Source: Streptomyces megasporus (GTDB lineage Bacteria > Actinomycetota > Actinomycetes > Streptomycetales > Streptomycetaceae). From it: 64,000 bases of DNA. Made by a program: the position numbers and the translations under genes. The stretch covers positions 1 to 64,000 of the forward strand of contig NZ_JODL01000004.1 of assembly GCF_000718985.1 (NCBI RefSeq). Direction: 5' to 3'. A model generated the notes under the pieces. The model ran no database searches and was not told the origin of the DNA. It saw only the letters and a list, made by a program, of their open reading frames with translations. Below, piece after piece: positions 55,267 through 64,000 of this stretch; the stretch's first letter is position 1, and every line of letters starts with the position of its first letter.

Positions 55267-56922
55267 TCAGCGGGTCACCACGTGCCGCTCGTCGGGGACG
55301 CAGTGCGTCATGGTCAGGCCGGACACGTCCCGCGGCGGGTTCTTGCCCAGGTTCGCCAGCCGCTCACGGTCCTCGTCGGTCAACCGTTGGTTGGGCAGCG
55401 GCTCCAGGTGCGCCACGTCCTGCGGGGAGATGCCGAGCCCTTCGCCGACGCGCAGCCCGAGGTCGTTCTCGACGAGGAGGAAGTGCCACACCATCCGCTC
55501 CTGGATGTGACGGGGGCACTGTTCGAGCTGGTTGATGAAGTTCTTGACCAGGTCGTCGCGCTCCCAGTCCTCCATCAGCAGGTAGCGCTGCCCCGCCTGC
55601 ATGTAGTCGTTGGTCCTGGGGATGCGGCTGCGGGTCAGCCGGCCGCGGATCTCCGGGCCCTGTTCGCCGTAGCCCGGCCCCTCGGCCTCCTGGAGCCCGC
55701 CCAGGGACGAGGGCTCGTAGTTGACGTGCGGGTTCTCGCCACCGGGATCGACCTGGTACGACATCGGGCCGCCGCGCTGGTTGGTGTGCACCGGCGCCTT
55801 GGCCTGGTTCACCGGGAGCTGGAGGTAGTTGGGGCCGACGCGGTAGCGCTGGGTGTCGCTGTAGGAGAAGGTGCGACCGACCAGCATCTTGTCGTCGGAG
55901 AAGTCGAGGCCGTCGACGAGCACGCCGGTGCCGAAGGCGATCTGCTCGCTCTGGGTGAAGAAGTCGTCCGGCATCCGGTTGAGGACCATGCGGCCCACCG
56001 GCTTGGGCGGGAACTCCTGCTCCGGCCAGGTCTTGGTGTCGTCCAGCGGGTCGAAGTCCAGCTCCGGGTGCTCGTGGTCGTCCATCATCTGAACCAGGAG
56101 CTCCCACTCGGGGTAGTCGCCCCGCTCGATCGCCTCGTACAGGTCCTTGGTGGCGTGGCCGAGGTTCTCCGCCTGGACGTTGGCGGCGTCCTCCTCGGTC
56201 ATGGACCGCACGCCCTGCTTGGGCATCCAGTGGTACTTGACCAGCATGGTGTGGCCGTCGGAGTTCTCCCACTTGTAGGTGTTGACGCCGAAGCCCTGCA
56301 TGTGCCGGTAGTCGGCGGGGATGCCGCGCGGGCTGAAGAGGTTGACGATCATGTGCATCGACTCGGGGCTCTGACTCATGAAGTCGAAGATCCGCTCGGG
56401 TCGCTGCTCGAACGTCACCGGGTCGGGCTTGAGGGCGTGGATGACGTCGGGGAACTTGATCGCGTCACGGATGAAGAAGATGCCCAGGTTGTTGCCGACG
56501 AGGTCCCAGTTGCCCTCCTCGGTGTAGAACTTCACCGCGAAGCCGCGGGGGTCGCGGGCGGCCTCGGAGGAGTCCCGTCCGCCGATGACCGTGGAGAACC
56601 GGACGGCCACGTCGGTGCGCTTGCCCCGCTCCTGGAACAGCTTGGCGCGGGTGTAGCGGCTGATGGGCTCGTCGCCCCACGAGCCGTACGCCTCGAAGAA
56701 CCCGAAGGCCGTCACGCCGCGTGCGTGCACCACGCGCTCCGGGATGCGCTCCCGGTCGAAGTGGCTGATCTTCTCCAGGAAGTGGTAGTTCTCCAGCGTG
56801 GCCGGACCTCGGGCGCCGACCGTGCGCTGGTTCTGGTTGTCGTGGATCGGGTGTCCCTGCCTGTTGGTGAGCACAGGCCGGGTGTCGCCCTTGGCGGCGC
56901 CCTGCTTCGCCGTGTCGGTCAC
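55267..56922 (-). CDS. Monofunctional heme catalase
   Basis: A 551-residue clade-type catalase breaking down H2O2. The active-site His region is [23 protein letters not shown] (near residue 55-77, His in VVHARG). The Asn is in NLGIFFIRD, and the proximal heme Tyr in [17 protein letters not shown] (RxFxYxDxQxxRxGxN). GTG 56922 is preceded by AAGGAG. Divergent from a ZIP metal transporter; a CatR/Fur-type box is not evident by eye. Confidence 0.95.
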   Translation of the reverse strand: MTDTAKQGAAKGDTRPVLTNRQGHPIHDNQNQRTVGARGPATLENYHFLEKISHFDRERIPERVVHARGVTAFGFFEAYGSWGDEPISRYTRAKLFQERGKRTDVAVRFSTVIGGRDSSEAARDPRGFAVKFYTEEGNWDLVGNNLGIFFIRDAIKFPDVIHALKPDPVTFEQRPERIFDFMSQSPESMHMIVNLFSPRGIPADYRHMQGFGVNTYKWENSDGHTMLVKYHWMPKQGVRSMTEEDAANVQAENLGHATKDLYEAIERGDYPEWELLVQMMDDHEHPELDFDPLDDTKTWPEQEFPPKPVGRMVLNRMPDDFFTQSEQIAFGTGVLVDGLDFSDDKMLVGRTFSYSDTQRYRVGPNYLQLPVNQAKAPVHTNQRGGPMSYQVDPGGENPHVNYEPSSLGGLQEAEGPGYGEQGPEIRGRLTRSRIPRTNDYMQAGQRYLLMEDWERDDLVKNFINQLEQCPRHIQERMVWHFLLVENDLGLRVGEGLGISPQDVAHLEPLPNQRLTDEDRERLANLGKNPPRDVSGLTMTHCVPDERHVVTR

Positions 56923-57104
56923 AGTGCTGGTCTCCTTACGAACGGTGAGCGCGGGTTCGAGCCCGTCGCGCGAGTGCCTGTACCCCGATACGGCCGATTC
57001 GTACCATCAGGGGGTTGTTCGGGCGTTTTGCCGTCCCGTGTGAGCCCTCGCCCGGAGGGGTGCGGAACGGGATCGAGCGATCGGGATCGGGTACGTGCGA
57101 CCGC

Positions 57105-57866
57105 ATGAGCGAAGTGCTGGAGGCGGGGGGCTGGGGGCTGCTGGCCGGCTCGGCGCTGCTGATGGGCGCGGTGCCGGGGTACCTCCTGCGGATTCCCCAC
57201 CAGGTGATCGCCTCGGTGATGGCCTTCGGCGCCGGGGTGCTGCTGTCGGCGGTGTCGTTCGAACTGGTCGCCGACGCGTACGAGCGGTCGGGGATGGTTC
57301 CGGTGACGATCGGCGCCGTCGGGGGCGCGCTCCTCTACACCGCGGGCAACGCGCTGCTGGCGCGGCACGGGGCACGGCACCGCAAACGCTCGGGACACGT
57401 GAGGGGCCGGGGGCAGCCCTCGGAGAGCCGGCAGGAGGGGTCCGGACTGGCACTCGCGCTGGGCGCGCTGCTGGACGGCGTCCCGGAGTCGGCGGTCATC
57501 GGGATCGGCCTGGCCGAGGGCGGCGCGGTGAGCATGGTGACCGTCGCCGCGGTGTTCATCAGCAACGTGCCCGAGGGACTGTCCAGTTCGGCCGGCATGC
57601 GCGGGGCCGGGCGGAGCAAGGGCTACGTCTTCGGCCTGTGGGGGACGATCGCGGTCGTGAGCATGCTCTCCGCCGTCGTCGGCAACGTCGCCGCCGGAGC
57701 GCTGTCGCCCTCCGTGGTGGCCGCGGTGACGGCGGTCGCCGCCGGCGCCATCCTGACCATGATCGCGGACACGATGATCCCGGAGGCGTTCGAGGAGGCC
57801 CACCTGGCCATCGGGCTGATCGTCGTCTCCGGTTTCCTCGTCTCCTTCGCCCTCTCCCAGGTGTGA
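57105..57866 (+). CDS. ZIP-family metal transporter
   Basis: A 253-residue protein with about eight membrane helices. LALGALLDGVPESAVIGIGL and FISNVPEGLSSSAGM are the metal-binding helices IV and V of ZIP permeases, with an Arg/His-rich cytoplasmic loop near residues 88-110. It likely imports zinc or another divalent cation. ATG 57105 chosen; the frame runs upstream to 57015 without a better site. Confidence 0.88.
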   Translation: MSEVLEAGGWGLLAGSALLMGAVPGYLLRIPHQVIASVMAFGAGVLLSAVSFELVADAYERSGMVPVTIGAVGGALLYTAGNALLARHGARHRKRSGHVRGRGQPSESRQEGSGLALALGALLDGVPESAVIGIGLAEGGAVSMVTVAAVFISNVPEGLSSSAGMRGAGRSKGYVFGLWGTIAVVSMLSAVVGNVAAGALSPSVVAAVTAVAAGAILTMIADTMIPEAFEEAHLAIGLIVVSGFLVSFALSQV

Positions 57867-57954
57867 GGCTCCCGAATACGAGGCTCCCGGATGCGACGCC
57901 CGGCGCGGACCAGCCGGTCCGTGGCGCCCGGGCGCCACGGACCGGTGGGCGGGC

Positions 57955-58593
57955 TCAGCGCTCCAGGTCGGAGCGCATGGCGACGAACAGCCTCCCGGCG
58001 TCGGCCGGGGTGCTGTTCGGGAAGAGGGCCACCGCGGCGGTGCTCTCGTCCGCCCAGCCGCAGATCACGTCGCCGTCCTCGGCCGGGGACGCCGACAGGC
58101 ACTCCACCGAGCCGCCCAGCGGGCCCGGGTCCGCCACCGGCCGCGCCTCGGGCTGCCCCGACTCCGGGTCCCAGCGGATGTGGTCGAGCATGCCGCGGAA
58201 GAGGTGCTCACGGCGCTTGACCGGGTCCTCCGGCACTCTGTCGACCCCTTCGAAGAGGATCGGCTCGCCGCCGTCCGGCGCGGCGAAGTTCGCGACGACC
58301 AACCGCATGCCGTCCCGCATCTCCCCCGGGTCGACCGGCACGTCCGTGACGGCGCCGTCCCCGGTGAGCCTGCGCAGACCTCCCGCCTCCCGGGCGTCCA
58401 CCAGTCTCCGCTCGCCGTCGGGCGCGGCGGACGGCGTGCCGTCGGCGGCGGGCCGCGACGCATCGGGCGAGGCGGGGCTCGAGGGGTCCGGCGACGCCGG
58501 GAGGTCCTCCGGCCGGCAGCCGGTCACCGCCACGACGGCCACGAGCGCGGCGACGACCGCCGGGCGCAGGAATCCTCTGGTTGTCCGAAACAT
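57955..58593 (-). CDS. Putative lipoprotein
   Basis: A 212-residue exported protein. The signal ends in a lipobox-like VVAVTGC (Cys near residue 26), followed by a Pro/Ser/Asp-rich linker and a globular domain (LLDAREAGGLRRLTGD-like start, two Cys in SVECLSAS and VICGWAD that could pair). No family recognised. ATG 58593. Convergent with the ZIP gene. Confidence 0.78.
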   Translation of the reverse strand: MFRTTRGFLRPAVVAALVAVVAVTGCRPEDLPASPDPSSPASPDASRPAADGTPSAAPDGERRLVDAREAGGLRRLTGDGAVTDVPVDPGEMRDGMRLVVANFAAPDGGEPILFEGVDRVPEDPVKRREHLFRGMLDHIRWDPESGQPEARPVADPGPLGGSVECLSASPAEDGDVICGWADESTAAVALFPNSTPADAGRLFVAMRSDLER

Positions 58594-58825
58594 GGTGGTC
58601 CACCCCCTGTTCGCGGCCGTCCCCCTGACGGCCGCGAACGGTGGACGCACAGGTCGGCGGGGTCGGTTCCCACCGCCGGGCCACCGTCCGCGGGGAGGGA
58701 CGAGGGTGGCCGAAGCCGGGCTGTCCCCACCGGTCGATCCGGGGTAGGCATGGGAGGGACGGACAGGAACGGGGGCGCACCGCCGAGCGGCCCGCCCTCC
58801 GCCCGAGGCGAGAGGAGGCCGCCCC

Positions 58826-59248
58826 GTGCTCACCGGGACCGAGGCGGACGCCGGGTGGGAGCCCGACGTTCCCGGCGGCGCCCCACACCCGGAGGCGGAC
58901 GCGACCGACCGGTGCGCATGGGTCGTCGGCGAGTGCTGGCTGTGGTGCGGACGTGCCGACACCGCGGTGACCTGGCTCGGTCCGGTCATCTCCTGGGGCA
59001 CCCACGCCCCGTTCTACGCGTGCGAGGAGTGCATCCGCCGGTTGGAGGAGCAGGTGCGCGCCTCCCCCGCCGGTCGGAACACCGTCTGCTGGCTGTGGTG
59101 CGGACGCGACGACGTGCCCCTGGTCCCGCTCGCGGAGGTCGAGCACCGGGGCGGGACGACCTTCTTCCACGCCTGCGAGGAGTGCGTCGGGCGACTCAAG
59201 CAGATGGTGCTGTCCCGGGCGTTGGACAAGGACACCGCCAAGCGCTGA
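58826..59248 (+). CDS. Cys-rich protein with an internally duplicated module
   Basis: A 140-residue protein with two copies of the module CWLWCGR...F(Y/F)xACEEC(I/V)xRL: first CWLWCGRADTAV with FYACEECIRRLEEQV (about 38-75), second CWLWCGRDDVPL with FFHACEECVGRLKQMV (about 88-127). Each copy has a CxxxC and a CxxC pair, a probable zinc site. GTG 58826 with GAGAGGAGG upstream. No named family; function unknown. Confidence 0.78.
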   Translation: MLTGTEADAGWEPDVPGGAPHPEADATDRCAWVVGECWLWCGRADTAVTWLGPVISWGTHAPFYACEECIRRLEEQVRASPAGRNTVCWLWCGRDDVPLVPLAEVEHRGGTTFFHACEECVGRLKQMVLSRALDKDTAKR

Positions 59249-59275
59249 GGGGCGGGCGGCGCGTCGGGCGGGGTT

Positions 59276-60352
59276 TCAGGCCACCGTCGTGCGCACGGCT
59301 TCGGCCACCACGGCGCTCAGGTCGCCCGTGTCGTCGAAGACGGCGCGCTGGAGGTCCGCTCCGTTGCCCCGCCGGAACACCTCTTCCACCCCTTCCTTGA
59401 CCAGGGTCAGGTCCCCGGCGTCCGACAGGGCCGGGCCCGCGTGGTCCAGCAGGGCTCGCACCACGGTCTCCGCCGGGGCGGGCTTGAAGGTCACCGGGTG
59501 CACCAGGTCGCCGGAGAGTCCGGAGCGACTCGCCCGCCAGGCGGCCAGTCGCAGCGGACCGACGCCGACCGGCGCGGGCGGCTCGCCCGCGCGCCAGGCC
59601 CGTGCCGCGGTCTCCACCAGGGCGCGGGCCAGCGCGGCGATCACCACCGTGTCGTGGACGTCGAGGCACACGTCGGCGACCCGGATCTCGACCGTGGGGT
59701 AGTGGCGTGACAGCCGCGCGTCGAAGTAGACCATCCCCTCGTCCAGCAGCGCCCCGGTCTCCAGCATCGCGCGGACCTGCTCGTGGTAGCGCTCGGCCGA
59801 GCCGAACACCTCCACCGGGCCCGCCGACGGCCACCGCCCCCAGACCCGGTTGCGGTAACTGGCGTACCCGCTGTCCGCGCCCTGCCAGAACGGCGAGTTG
59901 GCGCTCATCGCCAGCAGCGGGGCCAGCCAGGGCCTGATCCGGTCCAGGACCGCGACCCCCTCCTCGTCGGACTCGACGCTCACATGGACGTGGCATCCGC
60001 AGGTGAGCTGCTCCTGCGCGGTCAGCCCGTACTCCTGCGCCATCCGTCGGTACCGGTCGCCCGGGCTGAGCGAGGGGTGGTTCCGCACCGGCGAGGTGGC
60101 CAACGCCGCGACCTCCGCGCCGGCCGCCCGTGCCCGCTGCGACGCCGCGCCGCGCCACCGGCGCACCTCCACCGCGAGGTCCGTCATCTGCCGGCGGGGG
60201 CGGGTGCCGGTCTCCAACTGCTCGCGCTGGAGCTCCTTCTCCAACTCCTCTTCCTCCCGGGCCGAGGCCAGCACCGCGCCCGAGACGGCCCGCGGTTCAC
60301 CGGTGTCCGCGTCCACCAGGAGCAGTTCCTCCTCGACACCCACGCTTCTCAT
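59276..60352 (-). CDS. Carboxylate-amine ligase, GCS2 (YbdK) family
   Basis: A 358-residue glutamate-cysteine-ligase-like enzyme: MRSVGVEEELLLVD at the N-terminus, CGCHVHVSVES (near residue 118) and FDARLSRHYPTVEIRVADVC (near 215), all family motifs. It joins a carboxylate and an amine using ATP; actinomycetes use mycothiol, so the true substrate is unclear. ATG 60352 with GGAGG 8 bases upstream; GTG 60358 is too close to that site. Confidence 0.9.
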   Translation of the reverse strand: MRSVGVEEELLLVDADTGEPRAVSGAVLASAREEEELEKELQREQLETGTRPRRQMTDLAVEVRRWRGAASQRARAAGAEVAALATSPVRNHPSLSPGDRYRRMAQEYGLTAQEQLTCGCHVHVSVESDEEGVAVLDRIRPWLAPLLAMSANSPFWQGADSGYASYRNRVWGRWPSAGPVEVFGSAERYHEQVRAMLETGALLDEGMVYFDARLSRHYPTVEIRVADVCLDVHDTVVIAALARALVETAARAWRAGEPPAPVGVGPLRLAAWRASRSGLSGDLVHPVTFKPAPAETVVRALLDHAGPALSDAGDLTLVKEGVEEVFRRGNGADLQRAVFDDTGDLSAVVAEAVRTTVA

Positions 60353-60568
60353 CGCCACAGCCTCCTCTGGGTAGCCCGTCCAGCGGATTCCCCGCTCCGG
60401 TCGGAGTACGCCGCCGCTCCCGGCCTGCCGTCCAGCGGGGCACGGGTGAAGTCATGGCGGAGCCGAACGGGGGAAGGAGGAGAGCGTCCCCGGCGCCCCG
60501 GCGCCCCGCCGCCCCGACGCCCCGTCGCACCCGGCGATGCCCGTGCGAGCGGCGTCGAGTCCGCCCCT

Positions 60569-60645
60569 GGAGGGACGGGAGGAGCGAGAAGAACGAGGGG
60601 GGCGAGGGGGATGAAAGAGGCGAGGGGAACGGAGGATCGAGGAGG
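60569..60645 (+). other. 77-base purine-rich leader of the topoisomerase gene
   Basis: Only 9 of 77 bases on the + strand are pyrimidines; it contains several GGAGG-like stretches and ends at the ribosome site of the topoisomerase IB gene. The wider gap 60353-60650 holds no gene. Confidence 0.7.
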
Positions 60646-60650
60646 CCCGC

Positions 60651-61682
60651 ATGCGTCTGTGCCACACCCGCCCCGGCGACCCCGGCCACACCCGCAGGCG
60701 TCACGGCCGCGGCTTCCGCTACCTCGACTCCTCGGGCCGCCCGCTGCGCGACCCGGCGGAGCTGGCACGGATCAAGGCCCTGGCCATCCCACCGGCCTGG
60801 GAGGACGTGTGGATCTGTCCGAGACCCAACGGCCACCTCCAAGCCGTGGGCACCGACGCCGCGGGACGCCGCCAGTACCTGTACCACCCGCAGTTCCGGG
60901 CGGAGCAGGAGCAGGCCAAACACGACCACGTGCTCGACGTCGCCGAGGCGCTGCCCCGTCTCCGCGAGGCGGTCGAGGCCCATCTGGGCCTGCGCGGACT
61001 CGTCCGGGAACGGGTGCTCGGCACCGCGGCCCGCCTGTTGGACCTGGGCTTCTTCCGCGTCGGCGGCGAGCGCTACGCGGAACTGAACAACTCCTACGGC
61101 CTGACCACCCTGCTGCGCGAGCACGCCTCCTGCGGCAGCGACGCGGTGACCTTCTCCTACCCCGGCAAGCACGGCAAGGAGGTGGTGCGGGCCGTGGCCG
61201 ACCCCGCGACCGTCCGGGCCGTACGCGCCCTGAAGCGTCGCCGTGGTGGCGGCGACCGGCTGTTCGCCTGGTGGGAGCGGCCGACCTGGCACGAGGTGAC
61301 GGGCGAGGACCTCAACGCCCACCTGCGGGAGCTGAGCGGGGTGGACATCACCGCCAAGGACTTCCGCACCTGGCACGCCACCGTGCTGGCCGCCGTCGCC
61401 CTGGCCGTCTCGCGGTACGCCGACCGGAGCCGGACGGCTCGGCGCCGCGCGGTCACGCGCGCCGTGAAAGAGGTCTCCTCCTACCTCGGCAACACCCCGG
61501 CGGTGTGCCGCGCCTCGTACATCGATCCGCGGGTGATCGAGCTGTACGAGGAGGGCGTGACTATCGCCCCCGCCCTGACCCGCCTCGGCGACGGGGCGGG
61601 ATTCGGGGTGCCCGCCACCCAGGGGGCCGTCGAGGGGGCCGTGCTGCGGATGCTGCGCACCGGCCGCCCGCCGCGCGGCTGA
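60651..61682 (+). CDS. DNA topoisomerase IB (eukaryotic/poxvirus type)
   Basis: A 343-residue type IB topoisomerase relaxing supercoils through a 3'-phosphotyrosine. RYLDSSGRPLRDPAELARIKALAIPPAWEDVWICP (N-terminal DNA clamp) is followed by the catalytic domain: ERVLGTAARLLDLGFFRVGGERYAELNNSYGLTTL, KDFRTWHAT, and VSSYLGNTPAVCRASYIDPRVIELYE, where the SYID Tyr is the nucleophile. ATG 60651 follows GAGGAGG. Confidence 0.92.
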   Translation: MRLCHTRPGDPGHTRRRHGRGFRYLDSSGRPLRDPAELARIKALAIPPAWEDVWICPRPNGHLQAVGTDAAGRRQYLYHPQFRAEQEQAKHDHVLDVAEALPRLREAVEAHLGLRGLVRERVLGTAARLLDLGFFRVGGERYAELNNSYGLTTLLREHASCGSDAVTFSYPGKHGKEVVRAVADPATVRAVRALKRRRGGGDRLFAWWERPTWHEVTGEDLNAHLRELSGVDITAKDFRTWHATVLAAVALAVSRYADRSRTARRRAVTRAVKEVSSYLGNTPAVCRASYIDPRVIELYEEGVTIAPALTRLGDGAGFGVPATQGAVEGAVLRMLRTGRPPRG

Positions 61683-61710
61683 GCGTGTCCGACCGGGCGG
61701 CCGGAGGCGT

Positions 61711-62943
61711 TCAGGTCCGCGAGACCGCTCTGCACTCCTCGGCCCCGTCCGGGGTCTCGATGGGCTTGCTGCGGTCGTAGGGGTCGCTCTCCGGTCCGGT
61801 GGGCACGGGGTCGTCGTACAGGTCGTCGACGAACCGCGGGTGGAGGAACCCGTCGCGTTCCTCGCAACCGCCGTTGGCGATGCTCACGTTGGCCCCGTGA
61901 ACCCACAGTTTTCCCTCGGTGTGCTCCCACCCCGGCCCGTGGAGCACGTCGACGTCGAGGATGCGGCGCACGATGGTGCGCGCGACCTCGTCGCCGTCCT
62001 CGGTCCTGACGACGGGGTAGACGAAGGTGTAGTCGGCGTGGATGCGCGGCACGCCCTGTTCCCCTTCCCGCACCTCCATCCGGCCGCGGACCTTGACCAC
62101 CTCGCCGACGAGCCGGACCTCGTCCTCGTCGAAGCGGGTGAACAGCGTCGTGGGGTCGTTCTCCTCGGTGGGCTTCTCCAGCGAGGCCCGCAGGTCGGTG
62201 ACGAAGTCCCCCATCAGCGGGTCCAGCAGCGTCAGGGCCTCGGTCGGCTCGGCACCGTGGAGCACGTCCCGATCGAGGTTGGCGGAGACGAGGAACCGCT
62301 TGGTGCGCTCCAGCGCCGCCTCGACCGCGGCGGCCGGCACGTTCCCGACCGCGGTGGCCTTCGGCACCTCGATGGCGTCCGCGCCGTCGGCCCACCGCAG
62401 CGCGGGCGATCCGGCGAAGGGCTTCTCCACCGTGGGACGGTCCGGGAAGGTCTCCTCATCGGGGGCGCCGGCCGGTCTCGCGGTCTCCGCGGGCAGGGGC
62501 GCCGACCCGTCGTCCCCGCCGGGTATCCAGGAGCGCACGAGGGGCGGGTTGAGGGCGTAGAGCAGGGCGAGGGCGACCACGGCCACGCCGACGCCCGTCC
62601 CGACCCGGCCCATTCCTCCGCTTCCGCGCCGGCCCCCTTCCATCTCCCGCCAGGCGGGTCCGGTGCGCCACCCCTCGGGCTGCCAGGGTTCGGGCCGCCG
62701 CCTGCGGAGCCTGCCCCGCAGGGGCCTGTTCCGCGCGGCCTCCTCGTCCCGGTGCCGCAGGTGGGCGGTCACCATCCGCGCTCGGGCCGACGGCTCCTGC
62801 GGGGCGGGACGTTCCGACGCGCATTCCTCGACGAAGCGCTCCCATGCCTCGTCCGGCACCGCCGGCCGCCCTCCCGGTTCGCTTCCCGATGCGTCTCCCG
62901 GTTCGTTCCTGTCGTTCCCGGGGCCGGGTGGTTGGACGGGCAT
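61711..62943 (-). CDS. Single-pass membrane protein of unknown function
   Basis: A 410-residue protein: a cytoplasmic basic N-terminal part (including DEAWERFVEECASERPAPQEPSARARMVTAHLRHRDEEAARNRPLRGRLRRRRPEPWQPEGWRTGPAWREMEGRR-type composition), one membrane helix (GVGVAVVALALLYALNPPLV, about residue 115), and an extracellular domain with VPAAAVEAALERTKRFLVSANLDRDVLHG. Two Cys near the end (GGCEERD, AEECRAV). No known family. ATG 62943. Confidence 0.75.
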   Translation of the reverse strand: MPVQPPGPGNDRNEPGDASGSEPGGRPAVPDEAWERFVEECASERPAPQEPSARARMVTAHLRHRDEEAARNRPLRGRLRRRRPEPWQPEGWRTGPAWREMEGGRRGSGGMGRVGTGVGVAVVALALLYALNPPLVRSWIPGGDDGSAPLPAETARPAGAPDEETFPDRPTVEKPFAGSPALRWADGADAIEVPKATAVGNVPAAAVEAALERTKRFLVSANLDRDVLHGAEPTEALTLLDPLMGDFVTDLRASLEKPTEENDPTTLFTRFDEDEVRLVGEVVKVRGRMEVREGEQGVPRIHADYTFVYPVVRTEDGDEVARTIVRRILDVDVLHGPGWEHTEGKLWVHGANVSIANGGCEERDGFLHPRFVDDLYDDPVPTGPESDPYDRSKPIETPDGAEECRAVSRT

Positions 62944-63105
62944 GGCGCTGTTCTTCCGTTCTCTTCCGAGTCGCGCGCGGGCACGAAGACGATGATCAAG
63001 CGCGCCATTCCTACACTTCCGCACACGCCCGCACAAGGGTTGTATGAAAAGTGACAGTTTCTTGCGTGATGTCCGTCACGTTCGGTGACGCACCGGGCGG
63101 CTGTC

Positions 63106-63148
63106 GATCGGAAGCGGCCGGTGATCGGAAGCGGCCGTCGATCAGAAG
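63106..63148. repeat. 17-bp tandem repeat across the XRE-gene stop
   Basis: GATCGGAAGCGGCCG units at 63106 and 63123 plus a partial GATCAGAAG at 63140 that contains the stop codon of the regulator gene. Confidence 0.8.
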
Positions 63149-63999
63149 TCGTCGCGCATCTCCCGCAGGACGCGTTCGGTCTCCTGCACCGGAACGGCCT
63201 GGGTGACCATGCGGTCGAGCGCTTCCAGGTAGGTGGTGACCTCGGGGCGCTCGTCGATGTAGACGGCGCCGGTCAGGCTCTCGGTGTAGACGACGTCCGG
63301 CAGTTCCGGATAGCTGAACCGGAAGAGCTGGAAGGGGCCGAACATGCCGGGGTGCGGGCCGGCGCTGAACGGCATGATCTGCAGGCTGACGTTCGGCTTC
63401 GCGTTCTCCTCGATCAGCCGGTCGATCTGGGCCCTCATCACGTCCGCACCGCCCACCGGCCGCCGCAGCACCTGCTCGTCCAGCACCATCCACAGGCGCG
63501 GGGCGTCGGGTTTGGTCAGGAGTCGCTGCCGTCCCATGCGCAGCGCGACCCGGTGGTCGAGCTCCTCCTCGTCCGCCCCGGGGAAGCCGGTCCGCAGCAG
63601 GGCGCGGGCGTAGTCCTCGGTCTGGAGCAGGCCGGGGACGCAGTGGGGCTCGTAGGAGCGGATGAGGGAGGCTTCGCTCTCCAGGCTGACGTAGAGGCTG
63701 AACCAGTCCGGCAGGACGCTGCGGAACCGGTGCCACCAGCCGGGCTTGCCGGCCTTCTCCACCAGGGCGAGGAAGGCGTCGATCTCGTCCTTCTCGACGC
63801 CGTAGCTCTCCAGCAGCGCCTTGACGTAGAGGGGGCGCAGGCCCACCTCGGCCTTCTCCATGCGACGGACCGTGGAGGTGGTGACGCTCAGTACCTTGGC
63901 CGCTTCCTCGAACGACCACCCGGCCTGTTCGCGCAGATCGCGCAACCGCAGCCCCAGGACGATCTGCCCCACGGTCGGCGCCGACCGGGATTCGGCCAT
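63142..63999 (-). CDS. XRE-family regulator with DUF5753 domain
   Basis: A 285-residue protein with an N-terminal helix-turn-helix (LRLRDLREQAGWSFEEAAKVLSVTTSTVRRMEKAEVGL, about residues 17-54) and a C-terminal DUF5753 region (VPGLLQTEDYARALLR, SLQIMPFSAGPHPGMFGPFQLFRF, VYIDERPEVTTYLEALDRM). This BldB/WhiJ-type architecture is abundant in Streptomyces, usually next to a small DUF397 protein; none is seen on its downstream side. The complete gene ends 1 base inside the window edge. Confidence 0.9.
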   Translation of the reverse strand: MAESRSAPTVGQIVLGLRLRDLREQAGWSFEEAAKVLSVTTSTVRRMEKAEVGLRPLYVKALLESYGVEKDEIDAFLALVEKAGKPGWWHRFRSVLPDWFSLYVSLESEASLIRSYEPHCVPGLLQTEDYARALLRTGFPGADEEELDHRVALRMGRQRLLTKPDAPRLWMVLDEQVLRRPVGGADVMRAQIDRLIEENAKPNVSLQIMPFSAGPHPGMFGPFQLFRFSYPELPDVVYTESLTGAVYIDERPEVTTYLEALDRMVTQAVPVQETERVLREMRDDF

Positions 64000-64000
64000 G

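Overview
The window is chromosomal DNA of a Streptomyces-like actinomycete. GC is very high with strong third-position bias, GTG starts and ATGA/GTGA coupled starts are common, and characteristic families are present: a conservon, DUF5914 Rieske, DUF2637, DUF4235, DUF2267, an XRE/DUF5753 regulator and an isorenieratene-type carotenoid cluster. I see no rRNA, tRNA, CRISPR array, insertion sequence or phage module. The accessory mix (secreted glycosidases, pigment genes, decaying regulators) would suit a chromosome arm, but this is inference. Layout: 0.1-2.6 kb holds two SpoIIE/PP2C phosphatases, the first frameshifted. 3-4.4 kb holds a secreted GH10 xylanase with a CBM2. 4.9-7 kb holds a DUF2243 and CtaG-like membrane pair and a small secreted peptide. 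7.2-15.8 kb is the carotenoid locus: an acetoacetate-decarboxylase-like gene, then crtY and crtU rightward, converging on a leftward, translationally coupled crtE-crtI-crtB-Rieske operon. Together these should make GGPP, phytoene, lycopene, beta-carotene and isorenieratene. 16.1-18.5 kb is a divergent LacI regulator/Gfo-Idh-MocA oxidoreductase pair with a perfect operator. 18.5-23.2 kb carries housekeeping singles (cupins, HAD phosphatase, RluA-type pseudouridine synthase, DUF2267, S4 RNA-binding protein) and an orphan pair of CebR-like boxes. 23.7-27.6 kb is a complete conservon (cvnABCD). 27.8-31.7 kb has an FAD monooxygenase, a LysR regulator and a coupled cysteine dioxygenase-YeiH exporter pair. 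31.8-35.8 kb holds small stress or hypothetical proteins and a Gly-rich TPM-like membrane protein. 36-38.7 kb is a DrrAB-like ABC exporter divergent from a TetR regulator with three phased operators. 38.8-40.4 kb is a GH13 alpha-glucosidase. 40.6-41.3 kb is the wreck of a two-component system. 41.4-47.6 kb contains DedA, a Pnkp-phosphatase-like HAD protein, an esterase, a CYP152 P450, a Pnk-like P-loop kinase, DUF1360 and a degenerate tyrosine-recombinase-like gene. 47.7-53.3 kb has a GH19 chitinase under DasR-like boxes, a DUF2637 protein and a Tat-exported GH115 alpha-glucuronidase. 53.6-64 kb contains a MalY/PatB lyase, DUF4235, catalase, a ZIP transporter, a lipoprotein, a duplicated Cys-rich protein, a GCS2-type carboxylate-amine ligase, topoisomerase IB, a membrane-anchored hypothetical and an XRE/DUF5753 regulator. 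The xylanase and GH115 genes (xylan) and the chitinase (chitin) fit a soil polymer degrader. The most interesting non-coding signals are the orphan CebR boxes, the paired dre sites, the 21-bp-phased TetR operators, perfect palindromes lying between divergent genes, and a recurring habit of 10-17 bp tandem duplications at gene boundaries.
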